Source of the DNA: RHKX01 sp964641695
GTDB lineage: Bacteria; Actinomycetota; Thermoleophilia; Solirubrobacterales; 70-9
Assembly (NCBI GenBank): GCA_964641695.1
Contig: CAZXKG010000002.1
Location: forward strand, 1 to 64,000
Direction of reading: 5' to 3'
Length of the DNA: 64,000 nt
Shown: piece after piece, positions 27,754 to 34,592 of the stretch
How positions within the stretch are numbered: position 1 is the first letter of the stretch
How the letters are laid out: each line of letters begins with the position of its first letter
Program-made: the position numbers and the translations under genes
Notes under the pieces: generated by a model
Seen by the model: the letters and a program-made list of their open reading frames with translations, nothing else
Databases searched by the model: none
Told to the model about the DNA's origin: nothing

Positions 27754-29026
27754 CGGTCGCAGCTACATCGCGCCAGCTACATGCCTGCGGACTGGGTTGC
27801 TGACCCTGCTCGCCGCCTTTGCCGCCTTCGCGATCGGCCCTGCCTTCGCGGCCGCGGCGCCGATCGTCGAGGTCAAGCCGATCGGCGGCGGCAAGAACGA
27901 CGTCGACCTTCGAGAGCTGCGTGGAGAGGAGGACGTCAACAGCGTGGGCTACGCGATCCGCTCCAAGAGCGGCAGCGACACGGAGACGATCACCGGCTTC
28001 TCGCTCGAGAAGATCCTGATCGAGGGCAGGGTCGACATCTACACCTTCTCCTACGTCGAGGTGGTTCGGCCGAGCGGCGGCTCGGTCCTGCTGACCCGCT
28101 CGCAGGTGCGCGACGACGGCGCCTTCCCGGACGGGCAACCCGTCGTCTTCGACCACGGCGGCAGCTCCGGGTTCCTGCGTCCGAGCCTGGGCTCCAGCGA
28201 CTTCAACAAGTCCGACTTCTTCTCCGGCTCGCCACTTCGGGTCATCGCGCACGAGGGGAAGCTGATCGAGCTCGAGGCCAGGGCCTCCAAGGACGAGGTC
28301 GAGGTGGGGGAGAAGGTGACGTTCACGGCGACGATCACCCAGCAGGCCGCGGGCAGCTCCCCGGAGATCAACTGGAGCTTCAACGACGGCAACAGCGCAC
28401 CCGGCGCGAAGGTGACGCACACCTTCCAGCGCCCCGGGAGCTACAACGTGGCGGTCAGCGCGACCACCGACGACGATCGGACCGGCGGCTCGGCGATGGT
28501 CAGCGTCCGGGTGGGCAAGGCGAAGAAGGGCGGCCCTGACCGCGACGGCGGCGGCAAGGACAAGAAGAAGGGTGCGCCCGACAGCGGTGCATCCGACGGC
28601 ACCGGCGGTCAGGACGGCGGAACGGGCAGCTCCGACTCGACCGGGGCGAACCCGTCGGCCTCCCCGTCGCAGGTCTCACCAGACAGCGAGCGCGCCGGCG
28701 GCAAGACGGACGACGCCCCTGAGCCCGACTCGCAGGGAGAGCGGATCACGGGTGAGCTGCTCAGCGGCGACGAGCTGAAGCGTGCCGAGGTGATCGACGA
28801 TCCGGCTGCGGCCCAGAAGGAGCAGGAAGAGGCGCCGGCGCCGACCCTTCGCACCGGCACGCCCTCCGAGGAGAGCGGCTTCACCGTCCCCGGGGCGGCT
28901 CTGGCCGGAGTCGGCGCCCTCGGCCTGGTCGGGCTCGGCGCCCTGGCCGAGATGGGTGCGCTCGCCGGTGCAGGCGCGGCGATGCGACGGCGCTTCGGCG
29001 GGATCCGCGCCAAGATGGGCGCGTGA
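27746..29026 (+). CDS. PKD-domain membrane-anchored protein of the haem operon
   Basis: A 426-residue exported protein. Signal peptide about 12-40 (ending AFAAAAP), a unique N-terminal domain (40-175), a PKD/Ig-like domain (about 178-260, EINWSFNDGNSAPGAKVTHTFQRPGSYNVAV), a charged low-complexity linker (260-385) and a C-terminal hydrophobic helix followed by RRRFGGIRAK. The layout suggests an outward-facing domain on a long wall-spanning stalk fixed in the membrane. It overlaps the HtaA gene by 8 bases and the ExbB-like gene by 4. I do not recognise the N-terminal domain. Confidence 0.7.
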   Translation: MTDGRSYIAPATCLRTGLLTLLAAFAAFAIGPAFAAAAPIVEVKPIGGGKNDVDLRELRGEEDVNSVGYAIRSKSGSDTETITGFSLEKILIEGRVDIYTFSYVEVVRPSGGSVLLTRSQVRDDGAFPDGQPVVFDHGGSSGFLRPSLGSSDFNKSDFFSGSPLRVIAHEGKLIELEARASKDEVEVGEKVTFTATITQQAAGSSPEINWSFNDGNSAPGAKVTHTFQRPGSYNVAVSATTDDDRTGGSAMVSVRVGKAKKGGPDRDGGGKDKKKGAPDSGASDGTGGQDGGTGSSDSTGANPSASPSQVSPDSERAGGKTDDAPEPDSQGERITGELLSGDELKRAEVIDDPAAAQKEQEEAPAPTLRTGTPSEESGFTVPGAALAGVGALGLVGLGALAEMGALAGAGAAMRRRFGGIRAKMGA

Positions 29027-29775
29027 CCTTCTCGCCGGTGATCTTCGCGACCTTCATCGAGGAGCTCCTGTTCGATTTCACGGAGCTCCTGCTCTATCCG
29101 GTGCTGATCCTCGCGATCCTCGCCTTCATCGCCGTGGTCATCGACATGGGCGGGCTCTTCGCCGAGCTCTACAGGCGCCGCGGGCGCAGCTCCACCCGGC
29201 TCCGCCTGAGGACCGATGCGGCGATCCACGCCCTCGCGGCGGGAGACACCGAGCGAGCGCGGACGATCGTCACCGAGCGGGCGAAGAGCAAGGCGATGGC
29301 GCAGGCGCTCTCGTCGATCATCGACCAGTACGGGGGGCATGACCCCGAGACCGAGGTCAACAAGTGCCTCTCCGACTACGACTACCGTTCGATCAAGCGC
29401 CTGGAGCGATCCCGGATCCTCGTCCGAATGGGTCCCGCGCTGGGGCTGATGGGGACGCTGATCCCACTCTCGCCGGCGCTTGCGGGTCTCGCGAGTGGCG
29501 ACATCGACACGCTCACCGAGAACCTCCGGGTCGCCTTCAGCGTCACCGTCGCGGGGCTGATGATCGGCGCTCTCGCGTTCGGGATCTCGTTGGTTCGGGA
29601 TCGCCTGTACGGCCAGGACTTCAGCGACGTCGAGTACGTCGCGACCCGGCTGCTGCCGTATCTGAAGACCCACGGTCACGGTGGCTCGGGCCATGCTCAC
29701 GGCGCCGATCACGCTCACGCCTCCGAGCAGGCGACGGCTCACGCGATCGAGCATGCGCAGGGGGTGACGACGTGA
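29023..29775 (+). CDS. MotA/TolQ/ExbB-type proton channel protein with His-rich tail
   Basis: A 250-residue membrane protein. One helix near 22-45, a cytoplasmic segment, then the MotA/ExbB core: RMGPALGLMGTLIPLSPALAGLASGD (two helices, about 137-190). The C-terminus (about 217-247) is His-rich with HGHGGSGHAHGADHAHA, a likely metal- or haem-binding patch. ExbB-like proteins use proton flow to drive a partner. Its overlap with both neighbours ties it to haem uptake. Such motors normally serve TonB systems in diderms, so its role here is unusual. Confidence 0.8.
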   Translation: MTFSPVIFATFIEELLFDFTELLLYPVLILAILAFIAVVIDMGGLFAELYRRRGRSSTRLRLRTDAAIHALAAGDTERARTIVTERAKSKAMAQALSSIIDQYGGHDPETEVNKCLSDYDYRSIKRLERSRILVRMGPALGLMGTLIPLSPALAGLASGDIDTLTENLRVAFSVTVAGLMIGALAFGISLVRDRLYGQDFSDVEYVATRLLPYLKTHGHGGSGHAHGADHAHASEQATAHAIEHAQGVTT

Positions 29776-30116
29776 AGGTCTCCGCCCGCGCCCGTCGCTA
29801 CGAGGATCGCAACGGCGATCCGCTCGACGGCCTCGTCAACCTCTTCGACCTGGGGATCGTGCTCGCGGTCGCGTTCATGCTGGCCGCCCTCTCGTCCCTC
29901 GATCTGGAGTCGGTCCTGACCGATCAGGAGGCGGCCCGCGCTGCCTCGCAGGCTGCGAACACGGTCACCGCCGCGGAGGACCAGAAGGTCGAGCAGATCG
30001 AGCTCGACCCGGGGGAGAGGGTCGTCGGCAGCGGCCGCGAGGTCGGCACCGTCTACAGGCTCGACGACGGTCGCACGATCATCGTCAGGCCGCAGGGATC
30101 GGGGAGCTCCCCCTAG
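29772..30116 (+). CDS. Small single-helix membrane protein, DUF2149/ExbD-like
   Basis: A 114-residue protein: a charged N-terminus (RRYEDRNGDP), the segment LDGLVNLFDLGIVLAVAFMLAALSSL with one membrane helix (about 24-43), a short coil, and a small C-terminal domain with VYRLDDGRTIIVRP. The DPLDGLVNLFD pattern recalls DUF2149, which I remember as a neighbour of MotA/ExbB genes in archaea. Topology and size fit an ExbD-type stator partner, including Asp in the membrane-entry region (NLFD). GTGA overlap with the ExbB-like gene. Last gene of the operon. Confidence 0.6.
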   Translation: MKVSARARRYEDRNGDPLDGLVNLFDLGIVLAVAFMLAALSSLDLESVLTDQEAARAASQAANTVTAAEDQKVEQIELDPGERVVGSGREVGTVYRLDDGRTIIVRPQGSGSSP

Positions 30117-30150
30117 ATCGCCGCTCCTCACGGCTCCTCGAGCGGGGGTC

Positions 30151-30195
30151 GTTGCATGTGCAAGCAAATCGTGGTACATTGCTTGCACATGCAAC
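30151..30195 (+). promoter_or_regulatory. YceI promoter within a 17-bp perfect inverted repeat
   Basis: Arms 30151-30167 (GTTGCATGTGCAAGCAA) and 30179-30195 are exact reverse complements with an 11-base centre. TTGCAT (30152-30157) and TACATT (30175-30180), 17 bases apart, form a plausible -35/-10 inside it. Each arm also contains a TTGCA-N2-TGCAA palindrome, typical of MarR-type operators. A repressor bound to either arm would occlude the promoter. Confidence 0.7.
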
Positions 30196-30220
30196 TAACC
30201 CTCCCGAAAGGCGTGATGAG

Positions 30221-30769
30221 ATGAGCACTGCAACTGAGACGAAGATCCCCGTCGGCACCTGGGCCCCCGACAAGGCGCACGCCAGACTCGGGTTCGCGGT
30301 CAAGCACATGGGCGTGACCACCGTTCGCGGCGAGTTCCGCGACTACGACGGCGAGCTGAAGGTCGATGAGGACGGGAACGTCTCGGTCGAGCTGGCGATC
30401 AAGGTCGCATCCGTCGACACCGGGCAGGAGCAGCGCGACGACCACCTACGCTCCGACGACTTCTTCGGCGTCGAGGAGTACCCCGAGATGACCTTCAAGT
30501 CGACCGACGTGAGCTTGGTCGACGACGAGCTGAAGATCGTCGGCGAGCTGACGATCCGCGACCAGACCCGGACCGTCGAGCTCGAGGGCGAGTACGGCGG
30601 CACCGACGTGGGCATGCAGGGCGAGGAGCGTCTCGGGCTGGAGGTCTCCGGCAAGCTCTCCCGCAAGGACTACGGGATGAAGTTCAACGCTGCGCTCGGC
30701 AGCGGCAACGCGGTCGTCGCGGACAAGGTCCGGCTCGACCTCGACATCGCCGCGATCAAGCAGGCCTGA
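30221..30769 (+). CDS. YceI-family lipid-binding protein
   Basis: A 182-residue protein of the YceI lipocalin-like family, which binds isoprenoid-type lipids in a beta barrel. Typical motifs are WAPDKAHARLGFAVKHMGVTTVRGEF, DDHLRSDDFF and a late LSRKDYGMKFN. No signal peptide is seen, so this copy is probably cytoplasmic, as are many actinobacterial ones. GAAAGG at 30206-30211 supports the ATG. It is controlled by the inverted-repeat operator directly upstream. Confidence 0.9.
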   Translation: MSTATETKIPVGTWAPDKAHARLGFAVKHMGVTTVRGEFRDYDGELKVDEDGNVSVELAIKVASVDTGQEQRDDHLRSDDFFGVEEYPEMTFKSTDVSLVDDELKIVGELTIRDQTRTVELEGEYGGTDVGMQGEERLGLEVSGKLSRKDYGMKFNAALGSGNAVVADKVRLDLDIAAIKQA

Positions 30770-30780
30770 CCCCGGGGGCG

Positions 30781-30799
30781 GCTCGCCGATCATGCGAGC
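30781..30799. terminator. Hairpin between convergent YceI and metallo-hydrolase genes
   Basis: Stem GCTCGC / GCGAGC (6 bp) with a 7-base loop lies in the 46-base convergent gap and could serve both strands. No U-run. Confidence 0.35.
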
Positions 30800-30815
30800 G
30801 TGTGGTGATGGCGCC

Positions 30816-31610
30816 TCAGAGGGCGCTCAGATCCACGCGCTCGCCGATCGGCAGCCAGTTCACCTTCCGGCGGAAGTCCTCCGGGGCCCGGTCGAAGACC
30901 CGCTCTATCTCCTCCCGGCCCTGCTTGAAGTGCTTCCAGCCTTCGTAGTGGATCGGGATCACCCGCTTCGGCTCGAGCTCCTCACACAGCTCGACCGCGT
31001 CGTCGGCGGTCATCGTGTAGCGGAAGGGCCCGGTGTGGGGGAACTGGACGCCTCCCAGGTGAAGGACCGCGGTGTCGACGTCGATCCGGTCAGCGACCTG
31101 GCGGACGCCGTCGTAGAGGACCGTGTCGCCGGAGATCCACAGCGAGCTCTCGCCGTTGGACTCCCAGCGGAGCGCGAAGCCGATCACCTCGCCGACGATC
31201 GGGCGGCTCAGCGGCGGACCGTGGCGGCAGGGGGTGGCGGTGATCTCGATCGAGGGCTTGCCGGGGGCGCGCAGCGTCGTGCATTCCCAGGGACGCAGGC
31301 CCTTGCTGTTGCCTCGTAGTCGCTTCGCTCCCGAGGCGGTGGTGATCACCGAGCCGGCGCGAGGGAGCAGCGACCTGCCCGCCGTGTCGAGGTTGTCGTC
31401 GTGGTGGTCGTGGCTGAGCAGGACGGCGTCGATCGGTCCGATCTCAGAAGGTTGCAGCGCCGGTCCTTCGAGCTTCTTCGATCGCGCCCCCCAGCCGAAG
31501 TGGTACTTGCGGCCGGGCGTCTCGAAGGTCGGGTCGGTGAGCAACCGCCACGGCCCGATCTCGATCAACGCGGTCGGCCCACCGACGTGCGTGATTGCAA
31601 GGCCTTTCAT
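30816..31610 (-). CDS. Metallo-beta-lactamase-fold hydrolase (UlaG-like)
   Basis: A 264-residue cytoplasmic metal-dependent hydrolase. The metal motif SHDHHDDN, a second-site GDTV and a C-terminal PIHYEGW are those of the MBL-fold family that includes UlaG lactonase and NAPE-PLD-like enzymes. The start THVGGPTALIEIG fits the subfamily. The substrate is unknown. The ATG is preceded by GGGGGATAG. The following 211 bases (31611-31821) hold no gene that I can support. Confidence 0.82.
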   Translation of the reverse strand: MKGLAITHVGGPTALIEIGPWRLLTDPTFETPGRKYHFGWGARSKKLEGPALQPSEIGPIDAVLLSHDHHDDNLDTAGRSLLPRAGSVITTASGAKRLRGNSKGLRPWECTTLRAPGKPSIEITATPCRHGPPLSRPIVGEVIGFALRWESNGESSLWISGDTVLYDGVRQVADRIDVDTAVLHLGGVQFPHTGPFRYTMTADDAVELCEELEPKRVIPIHYEGWKHFKQGREEIERVFDRAPEDFRRKVNWLPIGERVDLSAL

Positions 31611-31821
31611 CTATCCCCCGTCTGTTTGAGATCAACGTGCATGTCCGAGTACCCACTCGCGGGCGCGGTAAGCGCACATCTTGCCACTCCGGCCCCAGAA
31701 CGATCGCATCGCCTGCGCGGGACGGACGCCGGAACCGCTCCGTTGAGGCACCGAAGCCGCTTGCACAAGGCATTCCGGGAGCCTCCGGGAGATGTTCTTG
31801 CGGGCGGATCGTCGGCAGAAG

Positions 31822-32364
31822 TCAGGCTCGGTGCTGCTCCCAGAAACGCAGGTACTCGGTTTCGAGCTTGATCCCCAGCTCGAGCGCGAGCCGCATCCCT
31901 GGATCCATCTCGAGCTTGGCGGTCATCTCGTACTCGGCCTTCTTCGCCTCGTGCAGGGGGATCTGCTGGGCGGCCAGCTCGGCCGGGTCGGCGCCGAAGA
32001 AGAGCTTCAGGGTGCCGAGGTCACGTAGCTCGGTCAGCTGCCCGGCCGGCTTGGCGAGCCAAGCGGAGAGCGCGTCCTGCCCGGCGGTGGTGAGCCGGTA
32101 GATGCGCCGCCGTCTGCCGGTTTCCTCGCGTTGCTCGTCGAGCAGGCCGGCTTCAGCGAGGCGGGCGCACTCGGAGTAGAGCTGGGTGTGGGGGACGGTC
32201 CAGAAGTTCGAGGTGCTGAGCTCGGCGAACTTCTTCAGGTCGTAGGGAGTTGCCGGTTGGCAGTTCTTGACGAGGCCAAGGACGATGTAGGAGGTCGGCG
32301 TGAGGTTCGGTGCCGACGGCGACGGGGTCGCTGAATCCGAGGTCGCTGAATCCAGGGTTGACAT
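31822..32364 (-). CDS. PadR-family transcriptional regulator
   Basis: A 180-residue regulator. Residues about 22-100 form the PadR winged helix (TSYIVLGLVKNCQPATPYDLKKF, then a wing RRRRIYRLTTAGQDAL); residues about 105-178 form a helical dimerisation domain. A TAGGCT box lies 8 bases before the ATG on the minus strand, so its mRNA is probably leaderless. It is divergent from the carotenoid oxygenase, and a palindrome overlies both promoters, so it most likely represses itself and that gene. Confidence 0.87.
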   Translation of the reverse strand: MSTLDSATSDSATPSPSAPNLTPTSYIVLGLVKNCQPATPYDLKKFAELSTSNFWTVPHTQLYSECARLAEAGLLDEQREETGRRRRIYRLTTAGQDALSAWLAKPAGQLTELRDLGTLKLFFGADPAELAAQQIPLHEAKKAEYEMTAKLEMDPGMRLALELGIKLETEYLRFWEQHRA

Positions 32365-32387
32365 AGGCGGGCAGCCTAACCTATGGT
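32358..32387 (+). promoter_or_regulatory. Divergent PadR / carotenoid-oxygenase control region
   Basis: Rightward promoter: TTGACA (32358-32363), an 18-base spacer, TATGGT (32382-32387). The inverted repeat CATAGG (32362-32367) / CCTATG (32380-32385) lies over both boxes, and a nested TAGGC-N5-GCCTA (32364-32368 / 32374-32378) sits inside it. The leftward -10 (TAGGCT, 32373-32378 on the minus strand) is in the same palindrome. Confidence 0.65.
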
Positions 32388-32423
32388 TCGCATCGTTCGG
32401 AAAGAACTATTGAGGAGGGTGAC

Positions 32424-33869
32424 GTGCCTGCGACCGAGGAGGCGACCAGAACGAGGGGCGGCGGTGTGGGTGCGAGTCCGGAGTACGCGATCGGGTTCCA
32501 GACGCTCGAGGACGAGCGCACGATTCCCACCCTGGAGCTGGACGGCGAGCTGCCCTCCTGGCTGAGCGGTTCGCTGCTGCGGACCGGTCCCGCCAGGTTC
32601 GAGGTGGGCGAGCAGAGCTACCGGCACTGGTTCGACGGCTTGACGATGCTGCATCGGTTCACGTTCGGCCAGGGGAAGGTCTCCTACGGCAACCGCTACA
32701 TCCGCGGCAAGACGTGGACGAAGGCCGAGGAGACGGGGAAGATCCCCTACGCGGAGTTCGCCACCGATCCCTGCCGGACGTTCTTCAAGCGCGTGCAGTC
32801 GATGTTCGCCGGGCCCGAGTTCGGCGACAACGCGAACGTCAACGTGATGAAGCTGGGGGAGAGGTACTTCACGATGACCGAGGCCCCGATCTCGGTCCAG
32901 TTCGACCCCGACACGCTGGAGGCCGCCGGGGTGCCGTTCATGCCGCCGGGCGTGATCACGACCGCTCACCCGCACCTGCAGCGCTCGACTGGCGGGATGC
33001 TCAACTACGCGGCGAAGCTGGGGCCGAGGAACGAGTACCGCTTCTTCCACCTGGCCCCGGCGAGCAACGAGCCTGAGGTGATCGCCAGCATCCCGGTCAA
33101 GAAGCCCGGGTACGTCCACTCCTTCGGCCTGACCGAGAACTTCATCGTCTTCGCCGAGTTCCCCTGGGTGGTCAACCCGCTCGAGCTGGCGCTCTCGGGC
33201 AAGCCGTATGCCGAGAACTACAAGTGGGAGCCGCAGCGCGGAACGAGGTTCTTCCTGATCGACCGCCGGACCGGGAAGGCGAGCAAGCCGATCGAGACTG
33301 ATCCCTTCTTCGCCTTCCACCACCTGAACGCCTACGAGGACGACGACGGCACGATCGTCGCCGACATCCAGACCTACCCCGACGCGAGCCTGCTGGAGCA
33401 GCTCTACCTGGACCGCTTGCGGGGAGGTGGAGGTCTGACGGCACCGGAGCTGCGCCGGTTCCGCATCGACCCCGGGGCGCGGAGGATCGAGCACGAGCGT
33501 CTGGTAGAGACCCCGATCGAGCTCGGCAGGATCAACTACGGCCGCTGCAGCGAGCGCAAGTACCGCTACGCCTGGGGAGTCTCAGCTCAGCAGGATCACT
33601 GGATCGACCGGCTCGTCAAGGTCGACGTCGAGGAGCGGACGAGCAACGAGTGGCGTGAGCCCGGGATGTACCCGGGAGAGCCGGTGTTCGTGAGGCGACC
33701 CGACGGGAACGCCGAGGACGATGGCGTCATCCTCTCGGTCGTCCTCGACGCCGAGCGCGAGACCTCGTTCATGCTGGTGCTCGACGCAGGCGATCTGAGC
33801 GAGATCGCGAGGGCGTCGGTCCCACACCACATCCCGTTCAGCTTCCACGGCCAGTTCAGCCGGGACTAG
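32424..33869 (+). CDS. Carotenoid cleavage oxygenase
   Basis: A 481-residue non-haem-iron dioxygenase of the RPE65/CCD beta-propeller family, which cleaves carotenoid double bonds to apocarotenals. The four iron-binding His are seen at about 182 (TTAHPHL), 232 (YVHSFGLTENF), 299 (FAFHHLNAYE) and 475 (FSFHGQF). The N-terminal RTGPARFEVG and HWFDGLTMLHRF are family hallmarks. The GTG has GGAGG 5 bases upstream. No carotenoid biosynthesis genes are in the window, so the substrate is open. Probably PadR-regulated. Confidence 0.9.
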   Translation: MPATEEATRTRGGGVGASPEYAIGFQTLEDERTIPTLELDGELPSWLSGSLLRTGPARFEVGEQSYRHWFDGLTMLHRFTFGQGKVSYGNRYIRGKTWTKAEETGKIPYAEFATDPCRTFFKRVQSMFAGPEFGDNANVNVMKLGERYFTMTEAPISVQFDPDTLEAAGVPFMPPGVITTAHPHLQRSTGGMLNYAAKLGPRNEYRFFHLAPASNEPEVIASIPVKKPGYVHSFGLTENFIVFAEFPWVVNPLELALSGKPYAENYKWEPQRGTRFFLIDRRTGKASKPIETDPFFAFHHLNAYEDDDGTIVADIQTYPDASLLEQLYLDRLRGGGGLTAPELRRFRIDPGARRIEHERLVETPIELGRINYGRCSERKYRYAWGVSAQQDHWIDRLVKVDVEERTSNEWREPGMYPGEPVFVRRPDGNAEDDGVILSVVLDAERETSFMLVLDAGDLSEIARASVPHHIPFSFHGQFSRD

Positions 33870-33871
33870 GA

Positions 33872-33890
33872 CCCCGGGGCAGGTCCGGGG
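33872..33890. terminator. Hairpin after the carotenoid oxygenase
   Basis: CCCCGG (33872-33877) / CCGGGG (33885-33890) with a 7-base loop lies in the convergent gap 3 bases after the stop. GC-rich, no U-run. Confidence 0.45.
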
Positions 33891-33901
33891 CCGTCGATGC
33901 C

Positions 33902-34519
33902 TCACGAGCGTCGGCGCCGGACCCGTGCCTTCATGGTCAGGAGCATCGTCGCCGCGGCGGTGACGCCTACGGTGAAGCCGATCGCGACCTCGCGGCGCTT
34001 CTCCTGCCGGCGGACCAGGTTCCGTGCTCCGGCGATGCCGATTGGCATGAACAGAAGCGCCGCTGTCGCCAGCCCCGGGTTGTAGCGGCGGCGGCGTACG
34101 CCCTGGGCGATGTGCAGGCCGGCGTTCCCCACGTCCATCGCGAGCTGCGCCGCCGCGACGCCGGGCCGCGACGGACCCAGCAGCCCTGCGGCGAGCGCCG
34201 TTCCCCAGCCGAGCCCGACGTTGATCGCCAGCCCGTCGCGCCGGGTGATCGGCCACTCGTCGGCGTCCGAGTCCATCACCTCACGGTTGAACCAGGGCAG
34301 GAACCCACCCGGGTACATCCATTCCTCCGTCTGGTGGAGCAGCAAGGCGGAAAGCGGGAGCCAGTAGACCCAGGAGCCCTCGGCGCGCAGCTCCGCCCGT
34401 GCTCTCCAGGCCAGCGCAACCGAGGGCGCGGCCATCGCCGCCGCTGCCCAGGGCCAGCGCCCGTGAGTGCGGTCGAAGCCGGATTGACCCCGGTCGATCT
34501 CGACGTCGATCTTCGGCAT
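33902..34519 (-). CDS. HXXEE-type membrane protein
   Basis: A 205-residue membrane protein with four or five helices. The motif HQTEEWMYPGGFLPWFNR (His, Glu, Glu in the HXXEE order) and a later GNAGLHIAQ are those of the HXXEE family of unknown function, suggesting a metal site in the membrane. I start it at the ATG at 34519 because the hydrophobic domain begins just after; a much longer open frame upstream lacks protein-like composition. No clear ribosome site. Confidence 0.65.
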   Translation of the reverse strand: MPKIDVEIDRGQSGFDRTHGRWPWAAAAMAAPSVALAWRARAELRAEGSWVYWLPLSALLLHQTEEWMYPGGFLPWFNREVMDSDADEWPITRRDGLAINVGLGWGTALAAGLLGPSRPGVAAAQLAMDVGNAGLHIAQGVRRRRYNPGLATAALLFMPIGIAGARNLVRRQEKRREVAIGFTVGVTAAATMLLTMKARVRRRRS

Positions 34520-34592
34520 GGGCTGAAGCGTAAGCCACGAGACCGATTCCGAGCTTCGACTCCCCGGCGGAGCAGCCAATAGCCTTCTCGGG

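Noticed and set aside
31611..31821. Gene between the metallo-hydrolase and padR
   Set aside because: Short frames on both strands lack start signals and recognisable composition; treated as non-coding.
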